A stretch of 17,819 nucleotides of DNA from Fusobacteriaceae bacterium (GTDB lineage Bacteria > Fusobacteriota > Fusobacteriia > Fusobacteriales > Fusobacteriaceae): NCBI GenBank assembly GCA_016938425.1, contig JAFGUR010000137.1:1-17819 (forward strand). The letters run 5' to 3'. Within the stretch, counting starts at the first letter, position 1; each line of letters opens with the position of its first letter. Below, one piece after another: positions 1-8,159 of this stretch. The position numbers were made by a program, and so were the translations under genes. A model generated the notes under the pieces. That model saw only the letters and a program-made list of their open reading frames with translations. It was not told the DNA's origin and searched no databases.

Positions 1-4
1 AAAT

Positions 5-484
5 ATGAAAATATATAGTTTACCTGATAAAAAAAATCCAATAACATATTCTATAAAAAAAGAAGAGGAGTGTTACTCTCTTAAATATTTAAGTACTTTT
101 TATGGTGTGGAAATGATATTGGCTGAAAATACTTCTTTTAATTTTTATAAAATTTTTAGTGACTATATTCCTAATGAGGATGAGATATTTAATGAAAAAG
201 AACAAAAGGAATTTTTTAATTATATTCCTAATGAGGAGAATAATTATTATGTAGTATCACCAGGATTAATGTGTATACCAGATACAGATATAGTTTATTT
301 TTTAAAAATATCTTATACAGTTATCAAAGAAAATAAAAAATACCCTGTTTTTAAAATATTGAATGTAATTGTAGAAAAGGATAATGGATTGTATTACGCT
401 TATTTTGATGGAAAATTAATAAAGAAATTTAATAATTTGTCTGAAAGTAAAGATTTATTTGATTTGGAAAAAATTATAGATTAG
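5..484 (+). CDS. Hypothetical protein, 159 aa, first gene of the cimA operon
   Basis: I do not recognise a family. The protein is rich in Tyr, Phe, Asn, Lys and Glu, has no signal peptide or membrane segment, and looks like a small soluble mixed alpha/beta protein; the C-terminal half (VIVEKDNGLYYAYFDGKLI) reads like beta-hairpins. A short motif, YIPNE, occurs twice, encoded by an exact 17-base direct repeat at 164-180 and 221-237, in frame and 19 codons apart. The ATG at base 5 is as far upstream as the window allows, so the ribosome binding site is not visible and the true start could lie outside. The stop is 18 bases before cimA, with no terminator between, so the two are probably co-transcribed. 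Reality as a gene is supported by the uninterrupted frame and operon position; function is unknown. Confidence 0.72.
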   Translation: MKIYSLPDKKNPITYSIKKEEECYSLKYLSTFYGVEMILAENTSFNFYKIFSDYIPNEDEIFNEKEQKEFFNYIPNEENNYYVVSPGLMCIPDTDIVYFLKISYTVIKENKKYPVFKILNVIVEKDNGLYYAYFDGKLIKKFNNLSESKDLFDLEKIID

Positions 485-502
485 AAATTGAGGTGAAATA
501 TA

Positions 503-2089
503 ATGAATGAAGTAAAAATCTATGATACAACCTTAAGAGATGGATCTCAAATGAGAGGAATTAGATATTCTATTGAGGACAAGATAAAAATAATAAAGAG
601 ATTAGATAAAGCTGGAATTCATTATATTGAATGTGGATGGCCAAGTTCAAATCCAACTGATAGAGAGTTGTTTGAAAAATTAAAAGACATTAGACTTGAA
701 AATTCAATAATTTCAGCCTTTGGAAGCACTAGACATTATGGAAATAGTGTAGAAAATGATTTGAATATAAAAGGCATTGTTGAATCTGGTGCAAAGGCAT
801 GTAGTATATTTGGAAAAGCTTGGGATTTACATGTTACAGAGGGATTTGGGATACCTTTAGAAGAAAATTTGAAAATGGTAGAAGAATCTGTAGATTATTT
901 AAAAAAATACGTTAATGAAGTTTTTTTTATAGGCGAACATTTTTTTGATGGATATAAACAAAATAGAGAGTATGCTTTGGAAGTATTAAAAAGAGCAGAA
1001 AAAGCTGGTGCAGATTTGCTTATTTTAGCAGATACTAACGGTGGAACTCAATATTTTGAAATAGGTCAAATTATAGATGAAGTAAAAAAAATTGTAAATG
1101 TAAAATTAGGAATACATTGTCATAATGATAGTGGACTAGCTGTAGCTAATAGTTTAGAAGCCGTTAGAAAAGGTATAGTTCAAATACAAGGGACAATAAA
1201 TGGATACGGCGAAAGATGTGGAAATGCAAATCTTTGTGAGCTTATCCCAAATTTACAATTAAAAATGGGATATGATATTTTGGGAAAAAAGATTTCTTAT
1301 TTGACTCCTTTATCAAAATATGTAAGTGAAATAACAAACTTAATTCCTCCTACAAGTATGCCTTTTGTAGGAAGTAATGCATTTACTCATAAGGGTGGAA
1401 TTCATGTATCAGCAGTAATGAAGAATTCTATCACTTATGAACATATGACTCCAGAAGAAATTGGGAATAGAAGAAATATTTTGATTTCAGATTTATCAGG
1501 AAAAAGTAATGTTTTGTATAAATTAAAAGAATTTAATATGGAAAAAATGGTAGATGAAAAATATTTGGATGAAATTTTGAAAAAAGTTAAGGAATTTACC
1601 AAAAAAGGATATGACTATGAAGGTGCTGATGGATCCTTTCAATTATTAATAAAAAAGATAATAAATCCAAATTTATCATATTTTGAGCCAATTGATTTTA
1701 GAGTAATAACTGAAAAAATTGATGGATATGGAACAAGAACAGAAGCAACAAATAAACTTAAAATAAAAGGTAGAGTTTATCATACTGTTGCAGAGGGAAA
1801 TGGACCAGTAAATGCTATTAATATTTCTATAAAAAAAGGATTAGAAGAGGAATATCCTTTCATAAAGGATGTTAATTTGATAGATTATAAAGTTAGAATT
1901 GTTGAAGGAATGCAATCTACAAAAGCTATAATAAGAGTACTGATTGAGAGTAGAGATGAAGTGACAGGTGAAGAATGGTCTACAATAGGAGTTTCTACTA
2001 ATATTTTGAAAGCTTCATGGAGAGCACTTTTGGATTCGTTTAATTATTATTTATATAAAAGAAATGAGAGGGAAAATTATGAAGATTAA
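503..2089 (+). CDS. cimA: (R)-citramalate synthase
   Basis: Predicted to condense acetyl-CoA with pyruvate to (R)-citramalate, the entry to the threonine-independent route to 2-oxobutanoate and isoleucine. At 528 aa it has the length of the citramalate-synthase branch (TIGR00977) of the isopropylmalate/homocitrate synthase family. The N-terminal HMGL-like TIM barrel starts with DTTLRDG at residues 8-14. The metal-binding HCHND lies at 205-209 and NGYGERCGNAN at 233-243. A linker leads to a C-terminal LeuA-type allosteric domain (about 390-520) containing AEGNGPVNA. The start is set by AGGTGA at 491-496, 6 bases before the ATG. Leucine or isoleucine feedback through the C-terminal domain is expected from the family but cannot be read from sequence. 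A 2-isopropylmalate synthase is less likely given the IECGWPSSNPTD region typical of the citramalate clade. The 3' end overlaps the next gene by 11 bases. Confidence 0.92.
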   Translation: MNEVKIYDTTLRDGSQMRGIRYSIEDKIKIIKRLDKAGIHYIECGWPSSNPTDRELFEKLKDIRLENSIISAFGSTRHYGNSVENDLNIKGIVESGAKACSIFGKAWDLHVTEGFGIPLEENLKMVEESVDYLKKYVNEVFFIGEHFFDGYKQNREYALEVLKRAEKAGADLLILADTNGGTQYFEIGQIIDEVKKIVNVKLGIHCHNDSGLAVANSLEAVRKGIVQIQGTINGYGERCGNANLCELIPNLQLKMGYDILGKKISYLTPLSKYVSEITNLIPPTSMPFVGSNAFTHKGGIHVSAVMKNSITYEHMTPEEIGNRRNILISDLSGKSNVLYKLKEFNMEKMVDEKYLDEILKKVKEFTKKGYDYEGADGSFQLLIKKIINPNLSYFEPIDFRVITEKIDGYGTRTEATNKLKIKGRVYHTVAEGNGPVNAINISIKKGLEEEYPFIKDVNLIDYKVRIVEGMQSTKAIIRVLIESRDEVTGEEWSTIGVSTNILKASWRALLDSFNYYLYKRNERENYED

Positions 2090-2918
2090 GGTATGTTTAG
2101 CACAAATAAAACCAACTTTAGGAAATGTTAAGAAAAATTTGGAAATAATGTGTAGCAATATAGAGAAAGCAATTGAAGAAGAAAATAATGTTATTGTTTT
2201 TCCAGAACTATCATTAACTGGATATTTGGTAAAAGATATGGTTCAAAGTATAGCAATAACTAGAAAAACAGTACCACAAGAACTTTTAGAATATAGTAAA
2301 AAAATTGGAATTATTTTTGGAGCAGTAGAAGAAGATGACGAAGATTTTAGATTTTATAATAGTGCTTTTTATTTAGAAGATGGAGAAGTAAAACATGTAC
2401 ATAGAAAAGTTTACTTACCAACCTATGGATTGTTTGATGAATTTAGATATTTTTCAAAGGGAGATAAATTTAGAGCTTTTGATACCAAATATGGAAGATT
2501 TGGAATTTTAATATGTGAGGATGCTTTTCATCCATCATCAAGTTATATTTTAAATGAAGATGGATGCCAATATATGTTTATGCTTGCAAATAGTCCAAGT
2601 AGAGGTGGGCAAGGAGATAAACCTTCAAATTTAATAATTTGGGAAACTTTGGCAAAAACATATAGTTCATTATATGGAATGTATATAGTATTTTCTCATA
2701 GAGTAGGTTATGAAGATGGAGTAAATTTTGCAGGACAATCAAAAGTATTTAGTCCTTCAGGAGAAATAAAAATGCAATTATCTTTATTTGAAGAAGATTT
2801 TCAAAGTATTGTTTTAGATAGGGCAGAGATTAGAAGAGCAAGAATTTATACACCTACAAATAAAAATGAAGATATATATTTAACAATTAGAGAATTAGAG
2901 AGAATAGCTAATAAATAG
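2079..2918 (+). CDS. Carbon-nitrogen hydrolase (nitrilase superfamily), glutaminase-like stand-alone amidase
   Basis: A 279-residue, single-domain member of the nitrilase superfamily. The Glu-Lys-Cys triad is visible: E43 in FPELSLTGY, K110 in HRKVYLPTYG and C146 in LICEDAFHP. The pattern LAQIKPTLGN near the N-terminus, LPTYGLFDEFRYF and ICED-x-(F/W)HP resembles the N-terminal glutaminase domain of glutamine-dependent NAD synthetase, but the synthetase domain is absent and the gene stops at normal single-domain length. It should hydrolyse an amide C-N bond in the cytoplasm; the substrate cannot be assigned. I chose the ATG at 2079 over an in-frame ATG at 2064 because AGAGGG at 2067-2072 sits at good spacing before 2079 and the protein then begins MKIKVCLAQ, as the family does. 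It overlaps the end of cimA by 11 bases, which implies translational coupling. Confidence 0.85.
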   Translation: MKIKVCLAQIKPTLGNVKKNLEIMCSNIEKAIEEENNVIVFPELSLTGYLVKDMVQSIAITRKTVPQELLEYSKKIGIIFGAVEEDDEDFRFYNSAFYLEDGEVKHVHRKVYLPTYGLFDEFRYFSKGDKFRAFDTKYGRFGILICEDAFHPSSSYILNEDGCQYMFMLANSPSRGGQGDKPSNLIIWETLAKTYSSLYGMYIVFSHRVGYEDGVNFAGQSKVFSPSGEIKMQLSLFEEDFQSIVLDRAEIRRARIYTPTNKNEDIYLTIRELERIANK

Positions 2919-2926
2919 GAGATATT

Positions 2927-3610
2927 ATGTTAAAAACTATAAAATTAATTAAAGAGAAAGACCCAGCTGCTCAGTCCATATTAGGAATTTTATTATTTTA
3001 TTCAGGGTTACATGCTATGATTTTTCATAGAATTGCTCATAAATTTTATAAATGGAATTTAAAATTTATAGCACAACTTATTGCAGCTTTTTCAAAATTT
3101 TTAACAAATATAGAGATTCACCCAGGAGCAACAATAGGAGAAAGATTTTTTATTGACCATGGAACAGGAGTAGTAATAGGAGAAACAGCTATTGTTGGAG
3201 ATGATGTAACAATATATCAAGGAGTAACTTTAGGTGGAACAGGAAAACAGTCAGGGAAAAGACATCCAACTATTGGTAATAATGTAGTAATTGGTGCAGG
3301 AGCAAAAATATTAGGTTCTTTTACAGTTGGAGATAATGTTAATATTGGAGCCAATGCAGTAGTTTTGTCAGATATTCCAGAAAATTCTACAGTTGTGGGA
3401 ATTCCTGGAAAAATTGTTAGAATAAACGGTGAAAAAGTAACAGAATGTATTAAAAATCTTAATCATACGATTTTACCTGACCCTATTCAAGAAGAATTGT
3501 GTGAACTTGAAAAGAAAATCAAACAATTGCAAGAAAGAATTCATTGTGAAGTTTGTATAAGAAAAGAAGAAATGGAAAGAAAACTTAAAGAAGAAAATAA
3601 AGAAAAATAG
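2927..3610 (+). CDS. cysE: Serine O-acetyltransferase
   Basis: Transfers acetyl from acetyl-CoA to L-serine, giving O-acetylserine, the carbon skeleton for cysteine. The 227-residue protein has the short N-terminal helical region of the Bacillus-type enzymes, then a left-handed beta-helix of hexapeptide repeats at about 61-168, with IEIHPGATIG, the catalytic-His segment IDHGTGVVIGET (H78) and GVTLGGTG. The tail (about 190-227) is a predicted coiled coil with a C-x2-C pair (CEVC), and it ends in ENKEK rather than the terminal isoleucine that docks into O-acetylserine sulfhydrylase in enterobacteria. A classical cysteine synthase complex is therefore doubtful. AGGAGA at 2917-2922 overlaps the upstream stop codon and fixes the start. 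cysS follows 9 bases later, an arrangement shared with many Firmicutes; no Cys T-box leader lies in front of it. Confidence 0.94.
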   Translation: MLKTIKLIKEKDPAAQSILGILLFYSGLHAMIFHRIAHKFYKWNLKFIAQLIAAFSKFLTNIEIHPGATIGERFFIDHGTGVVIGETAIVGDDVTIYQGVTLGGTGKQSGKRHPTIGNNVVIGAGAKILGSFTVGDNVNIGANAVVLSDIPENSTVVGIPGKIVRINGEKVTECIKNLNHTILPDPIQEELCELEKKIKQLQERIHCEVCIRKEEMERKLKEENKEK

Positions 3611-3619
3611 AGGTGTCTA

Positions 3620-5041
3620 ATGATAAAAATATATAATACAATGTCTGCAAAGCTAGAAGAATTTAAACCAGTAGAAGATGGTAAAGTTAGCATGTATGTT
3701 TGTGGACCAACTGTTTATAATTATATACATATAGGGAATGCAAGACCAATAATATTTTTTGATACAGTTAGAAGATATTTTGAATATAAAGGTTATGATG
3801 TAAAATATGTATCAAATTTTACTGATGTAGACGACAAAATAATTAAAAAAGCTAATGAAGAGAATGTAAGTATAGATGAGATTGTAAAAAGATATATAAA
3901 TGGTTTTATTGAAGATACAGGAAAACTTAATTTGAGAGAAGTAATAAGACCAAAAGCTACAGAAAATATTGGTGAAATGATTAAAATGATTAAAGAGCTT
4001 GAAAGTAAAGGTTATGCCTATGCAGTAGAGGGAGATGTTTACTTTGAAGTTGAAAAATATGAAGAATATGCAGCTTTATCTCATCATAAAATAGAAGACC
4101 TTAAATCAGGGGCAAGAATAGACATAGATGAAAGGAAAAAATCACCTTTAGATTTTGCACTTTGGAAATCAGCTAAAGAAGGAGAGCCATTTTGGAACTC
4201 ACCCTGGGGAAAAGGTAGACCTGGATGGCATATAGAATGTTCTGCCATGAGTAAAAAATATTTGGGAGATACTTTTGATATTCATGGGGGAGGACAAGAT
4301 TTGATTTTTCCTCATCACGAAAATGAAATTGCACAGTCAAAATGCTCAAATCATGGAGAGTATGCAAAATATTGGATGCACAATGGATATTTAAATATTC
4401 GTGGAGAAAAAATGTCAAAATCAAGTGGAAATTTCTTTTTATTGAGAGATATTTTGGATAAGGTAGAGCCGAAAGTGCTAAGATTTTTTATGTTAAGTGC
4501 ACATTATAGAAAACCAATTGATTTTAGTGAAGAAGAATTGTCTATGGCAAAAACAGCTGTAGAAAGAATTGAAAATACTCTTATAAGAGCAGAAGAATTT
4601 TTGAAAGAAAACTCACAAGAAATAAATGAAGACATTTCAGAATTTTTATTAGTGCTAGAAAAAACTAAGGAAAAATTTGAAGAAGGAATGAATGAAGACT
4701 TTAATAGTGCAATTGCTGTGGGAGCTGTATTTGAACTTGTAAAAGAGATGAATAGATACATTGATAATTCTAAAAAATCAAAAGAGGGTTTACAAGCTTT
4801 AAGAAATAGTGTAGAGTTAATAAAGTTGATAGTAATTGAAATTTTAGGTGTTGAGCTTAATTTGGAGATGAAGGTAGAAGGATTAGCCAATGAGCTTATA
4901 GAACTTATTTTAGATATAAGAACAAGTGCTAAGAGAGACAAAAATTATGGATTAGCAGATGAAATTAGAAATAAGTTATTAGGACTTGGAATAGAGATAA
5001 AAGATGGGAAGGATAAGACTGCATGGACATTAAAGAAATAA
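3620..5041 (+). CDS. cysS: Cysteinyl-tRNA synthetase
   Basis: Class I aminoacyl-tRNA synthetase charging tRNA-Cys. The 473-residue protein shows the HIGH box as HIGN at 37-40 and KMSKS at 264-268. The four zinc ligands that give cysteine specificity in this family are visible as C28, C207 (GWHIECS), H232 and E236 (HHENE). The DALR-type helical anticodon-binding region and C-terminal extension follow from about residue 330 (FSEEELSMAKTAVERI onward). Length and domain order are normal. The start has AGAGGTG at 3609-3615. It lies directly behind cysE, coupling synthesis of cysteine to its use in translation, and its last 19 bases overlap the start of mrnC. Confidence 0.97.
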   Translation: MIKIYNTMSAKLEEFKPVEDGKVSMYVCGPTVYNYIHIGNARPIIFFDTVRRYFEYKGYDVKYVSNFTDVDDKIIKKANEENVSIDEIVKRYINGFIEDTGKLNLREVIRPKATENIGEMIKMIKELESKGYAYAVEGDVYFEVEKYEEYAALSHHKIEDLKSGARIDIDERKKSPLDFALWKSAKEGEPFWNSPWGKGRPGWHIECSAMSKKYLGDTFDIHGGGQDLIFPHHENEIAQSKCSNHGEYAKYWMHNGYLNIRGEKMSKSSGNFFLLRDILDKVEPKVLRFFMLSAHYRKPIDFSEEELSMAKTAVERIENTLIRAEEFLKENSQEINEDISEFLLVLEKTKEKFEEGMNEDFNSAIAVGAVFELVKEMNRYIDNSKKSKEGLQALRNSVELIKLIVIEILGVELNLEMKVEGLANELIELILDIRTSAKRDKNYGLADEIRNKLLGLGIEIKDGKDKTAWTLKK

Positions 5042-5421
5042 GTCAGTATAATGTATTGTCATTAGCTTATTTAGGTGATGCCATATGGGATAGTTATGTA
5101 AGGCAGTATTATTTTTTCGAGAATTTGAAGGTAGACGAATTTAATAATAAAGTTAGAAATTTTGTTAATGCAAAAATGCAAAGTAAGATTTATAAAGAAA
5201 TATTTGATGAATTGGATAAGGAACTTCAAGATATAAGCAAAAGAGGGAGAAATACTAAAATAAAATCTTTTGCTAAAAGTTGTAGTCCAACAGAATATAG
5301 AAATGCTACAGCTTTTGAAGTTTTAATAGGAACATTGCATTTATTAGGTAATGAAAAAAAGATAAAAGAAATATTAAAAAATTTTATAGAGGGTGAAAAA
5401 AATAATGAAGAAAAAAAGTAA
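5023..5421 (+). CDS. mrnC: Mini-ribonuclease III (Mini-III)
   Basis: A 132-residue RNase III catalytic domain without a double-stranded RNA-binding domain. In Bacillus subtilis this enzyme matures 23S rRNA ends. The RNase III signature is seen as LAYLGDAIWDSYVR at 14-27, with the likely metal-binding D19, and TAFEVLIGTLHLLGN at 96-110, where E99 is the likely second catalytic acid. The segment RGRNTK at 74-79 and the spacing of both acids match the Mini-III family. The start lies 19 bases inside cysS, preceded by GGAAGG at 5007-5012; the cysS-mrnC adjacency is the one known from Firmicutes. The 3' end overlaps mreB by 17 bases. Confidence 0.92.
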   Translation: MDIKEISQYNVLSLAYLGDAIWDSYVRQYYFFENLKVDEFNNKVRNFVNAKMQSKIYKEIFDELDKELQDISKRGRNTKIKSFAKSCSPTEYRNATAFEVLIGTLHLLGNEKKIKEILKNFIEGEKNNEEKK

Positions 5422-6448
5422 AGGATTTCCTTTTTTTAGTATGAATAAAAGTATCGGGATAGATTTAGGAACAGCAAATACATTGGTTTATTATAAACAA
5501 AAAGAAAAAATAGTGTTAAATGAGCCGTCAGTTGTTGCTATTGACAGAGATACAAAAAAAGTTTTAGCTGTAGGATTAGAAGCTAAAGAAATGATAGGGA
5601 AAACGCCAGATAATATAATAGCAGTAAGACCTTTAAGAGAAGGAGTTATTGCTGATATTGATACTACAGAAGAAATGATAAAGTATTTTATTCAAAAAGT
5701 TTTTGGTAAATATAATGTTTTTTTACCGGAAGTTATGATTTGTGTACCTATTGAAGTTACAGGAGTAGAAAAAAGAGCAGTTTTGGAAGCAGCATTACAG
5801 GCAGGAGCAAAAAGAGCTTATTTGATAGAAGAAGCTAGAGCAGCAGCAATAGGTTCTGGGCTTGATATATCAGCTCCAGAAGGAAGTATGATAGTTGACA
5901 TTGGTGGAGGTTCTACAGATATAGCTGTTATATCTCTAGGTGGAACAGTTGTAAGTAAATCAATAAGAATAGCTGGAAATAACTTTGATGAAGATATCAT
6001 AAGATTTGTTAAGAAAAATCATAATTTATTAATAGGAGATAGAACAGCTGAGTATATAAAAATAAAAATTGGGGCTGCAATTCCTTTAAAAGAGGAAGAA
6101 CATTTAGACGTAAAAGGAAGAGATTTACTAACAGGGTTACCAAAAACTGTAAGTATTAGTTCTGGAGAAATATTAGAAGCAATAAATGATTCATTAATGC
6201 AAATAGTAAATAATGTTAAGGCAGTTTTAGAAAAAACTCCACCAGAATTAGCGGCAGATATAGTGGACAAAGGTATAGTAATGACAGGAGGAGGTTCTTT
6301 AATAAGAGAGTTTCCTAAATTACTTTCAAATTATACACTTTTACCAGTATATTTAGCAGATAATCCTTTAGAGAGTGTTGTTTTAGGAGCAGGAAGAGCT
6401 TTAGATAAACTAAAAGTATTAAGAAAAATAGAAAAAATGGAAAGATAG
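5405..6448 (+). CDS. mreB: Rod-shape actin homologue MreB
   Basis: Actin-like ATPase that polymerises on the inner membrane face and guides cell-wall synthesis in elongating cells. The 347-residue protein carries phosphate 1 (GIDLGTANT at 18-26), phosphate 2 (MIVDIGGGSTDIAVISLGG), the adenosine motif (GIVMTGGGSLI) and the MreB-typical NEPSVVAID and PLREGVIADID segments. An in-frame GTG at 5393 is available, but GAGGGTGA at 5389-5396 would overlap it and sits 8 bases before the ATG at 5405, so the ATG is preferred. It overlaps mrnC by 17 bases. The usual partners mreC and mreD are not next to it; a clamp-loader gene follows instead. A short hydrophobic N-terminus (KGFPFFS) could contribute to membrane contact, though this is inference. 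Confidence 0.94.
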   Translation: MKKKSKGFPFFSMNKSIGIDLGTANTLVYYKQKEKIVLNEPSVVAIDRDTKKVLAVGLEAKEMIGKTPDNIIAVRPLREGVIADIDTTEEMIKYFIQKVFGKYNVFLPEVMICVPIEVTGVEKRAVLEAALQAGAKRAYLIEEARAAAIGSGLDISAPEGSMIVDIGGGSTDIAVISLGGTVVSKSIRIAGNNFDEDIIRFVKKNHNLLIGDRTAEYIKIKIGAAIPLKEEEHLDVKGRDLLTGLPKTVSISSGEILEAINDSLMQIVNNVKAVLEKTPPELAADIVDKGIVMTGGGSLIREFPKLLSNYTLLPVYLADNPLESVVLGAGRALDKLKVLRKIEKMER

Positions 6449-6496
6449 AAATTATAAATTTAGTTAAAAATGAGTAATTATTCAAAAGGTGGGGAA

Positions 6497-7414
6497 ATGA
6501 GCATTAATCTTATTGTTGGAAATGAAGAAGCAAAAAAAGCAATAACAAATCAGCTTAGGATGAAAAAAAGTTCTGGGACATACCTTTTATATGGGAAAAA
6601 AGGGGCAGATTTATTAGAATTTGCTCTTGCTTTTGCTAAAGGGCTTAACTGTGAAGAGTTAGAATTTGATTATTGTGGGAAATGTAGAATTTGTGAAAAT
6701 ATAGATAAAGAAATTTATGCAGATCTTCATATAATAAGAGCTACAGAAGGAAGTATAAAAATTGATACAATAAGAGAAGTTATAAAAAATGCTAGTGAAA
6801 CCAGTTATGAAAATGGTAAAAAAGTTTTTATTATTGAAGATATTAATAAACTTAGAAAAGAGGCAAGTAATGCTCTTTTAAAAATAATAGAAGAACCACC
6901 TAGAAATACTTATTTTATTATGCTTTCTAATAGTTTAAATATTTTACCTACTATAAAATCAAGAAGTTTTATAATAGAAGTTGCAAAGCTAAAGGCAGAA
7001 GAATTAGATGTAAATCAAGAAATATACGATTTTTTCCTAGGGAATGTTCAAGATATAAAAAGATTTAAAGAAGAAAACTATGTAATTGAGAAAAAATCTT
7101 TTACAGAATGTGGTGTATTTCTTAAAGATTTTATAGAGACAGGTGAATTTTCTTCAAAGATAAAATTGCTTAGTACTTTAGAGAATTTTATATTAGAGAA
7201 AAAATTTATAAATGATATTGATAAAATTGTATTTTCTGAGATTTTAGATAAGGCAGTAGGTAAAAATAGGGAACTGTTAGAAGAGATTCTTTATATTCTT
7301 ATAGTTAAAAGTAAAAACTTAAAAAATCTTGAAAAATTATTAGAACTGAAAGAAATGATAAGGTACAATGTTAATATATCTTTGATTTTACTTAATTTTA
7401 TATTGTATATATAA
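6497..7414 (+). CDS. holB: DNA polymerase III delta-prime-like clamp-loader subunit
   Basis: Member of the DnaX/HolB AAA+ clamp-loader family, 305 aa. The P-loop position (GKKGADLL, from residue 33) lacks the GKT/S core, as expected for the non-ATP-binding delta-prime subunit rather than gamma/tau. A four-cysteine zinc module follows (C52, C60, C63, C66). The central segment VFIIEDINKLRKEASNALLKIIEEPP at about 110-135 is the conserved Walker B/sensor region, and SRS at 155-157 stands in for the SRC motif. The C-terminal collar is divergent and rich in Lys, Glu and Leu. I start at 6497, which has AAGGTGG at 6486-6492; an ATG at 6470 has no ribosome binding site. It is the last gene of the operon, followed at once by a hairpin terminator that begins within its stop codon. 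Confidence 0.86.
   Translation: MSINLIVGNEEAKKAITNQLRMKKSSGTYLLYGKKGADLLEFALAFAKGLNCEELEFDYCGKCRICENIDKEIYADLHIIRATEGSIKIDTIREVIKNASETSYENGKKVFIIEDINKLRKEASNALLKIIEEPPRNTYFIMLSNSLNILPTIKSRSFIIEVAKLKAEELDVNQEIYDFFLGNVQDIKRFKEENYVIEKKSFTECGVFLKDFIETGEFSSKIKLLSTLENFILEKKFINDIDKIVFSEILDKAVGKNRELLEEILYILIVKSKNLKNLEKLLELKEMIRYNVNISLILLNFILYI
7382..7411 (+). promoter_or_regulatory. Candidate promoter for nth, inside the holB 3' end
   Basis: TTGATT at 7382-7387 and TATATA at 7406-7411 are separated by 18 bases, with TG just before the -10. Initiation would fall near 7418, inside the terminator stem, so the new transcript could not form that terminator. Only 24 bases separate terminator and nth start, so any dedicated nth promoter has to lie here. 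The alternative is read-through. AT-rich sequence makes chance matches common. Confidence 0.35.
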
Positions 7415-7437
7415 AAAGTGGGCTAAGTCCACTTTTT
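7413..7437 (+). terminator. Rho-independent terminator after holB
   Basis: A perfect 9-bp stem, AAAAAGTGG (7413-7421) with CCACTTTTT (7429-7437), and a 7-base loop. The U-run is the 3' arm itself, so with the A-rich 5' arm the element could work in both directions, but no gene converges on it. It overlaps the holB stop codon. Confidence 0.82.
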
Positions 7438-7461
7438 AGCTTAATAAGAGGTGAAATTAAC

Positions 7462-8106
7462 ATGAGAAAAAAAGAAAAAGTAAAATTGGTTTTGGATACT
7501 TTGGAAAAAGTTTATGGTAGTCCAAAGGTAATGCTTAATTACACAACTACCTTTGAACTACTTATAGCGGTAATTTTATCGGCACAATGTACTGATGTGA
7601 GAGTAAATATAGTAACAGAAAAGATGTTTAAAGAGGTCAATACTCCAGAAGGATTTGCAAAACTTAGTATAGAAGAAATAGAAAAACATATAGGAAGTGT
7701 TACCTTCTTTAAAAATAAGTCAAAAAACATTAAAAAATGTTCTGAGCAAATACTGGAAAAACATAATGGACAAGTTCCTATGAATATGGAAGATTTAATA
7801 GAGCTCGCTGGAGTAGGAAGAAAAACAGCTAATGTAGTTATGGGAGATATCCTTAAAAAACCAGAAGGAATTGTGGTAGATACCCATGTTAAAAGGCTTA
7901 GTAATAGAATAGGTTTTGTAAAAAATGCAAATCCTATAATTATTGAAAGAGAATTAATGAAAATTGTAGAGGAAAAAAATTGGTTTAGATATCCAAATAT
8001 TCTGATAAATCATGGAAGAGCAAGATGTATGGCAAGGAAACCTGATTGTCATAATTGTGAAATAGTTGATTTATGTTTGTACGGAAAAAAAGTTACAAAA
8101 ATTTGA
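7462..8106 (+). CDS. nth: Endonuclease III (DNA glycosylase/AP lyase)
   Basis: Base-excision repair enzyme that removes oxidised pyrimidines and nicks at abasic sites. The 214-residue protein shows LSAQCTD near the N-terminus, the helix-hairpin-helix LAGVGRKTANVV with catalytic K121, and VDTHVKR with the catalytic D140. The C-terminal 4Fe-4S loop has the family spacing C-x6-C-x2-C-x5-C, with a short tail after it. Length is standard. AGAGGTGA at 7447-7454 gives a clear ribosome binding site. The cluster requirement is notable because nifS-nifU lies 700 bases downstream, though the genes are not in one tight unit. The gene begins right after the holB terminator and its stop codon overlaps the promoter of the next gene. 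Confidence 0.96.
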   Translation: MRKKEKVKLVLDTLEKVYGSPKVMLNYTTTFELLIAVILSAQCTDVRVNIVTEKMFKEVNTPEGFAKLSIEEIEKHIGSVTFFKNKSKNIKKCSEQILEKHNGQVPMNMEDLIELAGVGRKTANVVMGDILKKPEGIVVDTHVKRLSNRIGFVKNANPIIIERELMKIVEEKNWFRYPNILINHGRARCMARKPDCHNCEIVDLCLYGKKVTKI

Positions 8107-8131
8107 TTATATAGTCAAAAAGAAGTATAAT
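8103..8131 (+). promoter_or_regulatory. Promoter for the YaaR-family gene
   Basis: TTGATT at 8103-8108 and a perfect TATAAT at 8126-8131 with a 17-base spacer; the -35 overlaps the nth stop codon. Expected start of transcription is about 8138, leaving a 22-base leader before the ATG at 8160. Confidence 0.65.
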
Positions 8132-8159
8132 AGTTGATATATAAAACTGGGAGAGTAGT

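Noticed and set aside
2890..3620. T-box or other leader before cysE or cysS
   Set aside because: The gaps are 8 and 9 bases, with no room for a leader RNA.
4173..4941. Minus-strand open frames opposite cysS
   Set aside because: They lie wholly opposite a well-conserved gene, have no ribosome binding sites and give low-complexity Ser/Ile/Phe-rich products typical of antisense shadows.
6470..6496. Upstream start for holB at 6470
   Set aside because: No ribosome binding site and nine residues unlike the family; the ATG at 6497 follows AAGGTGG.
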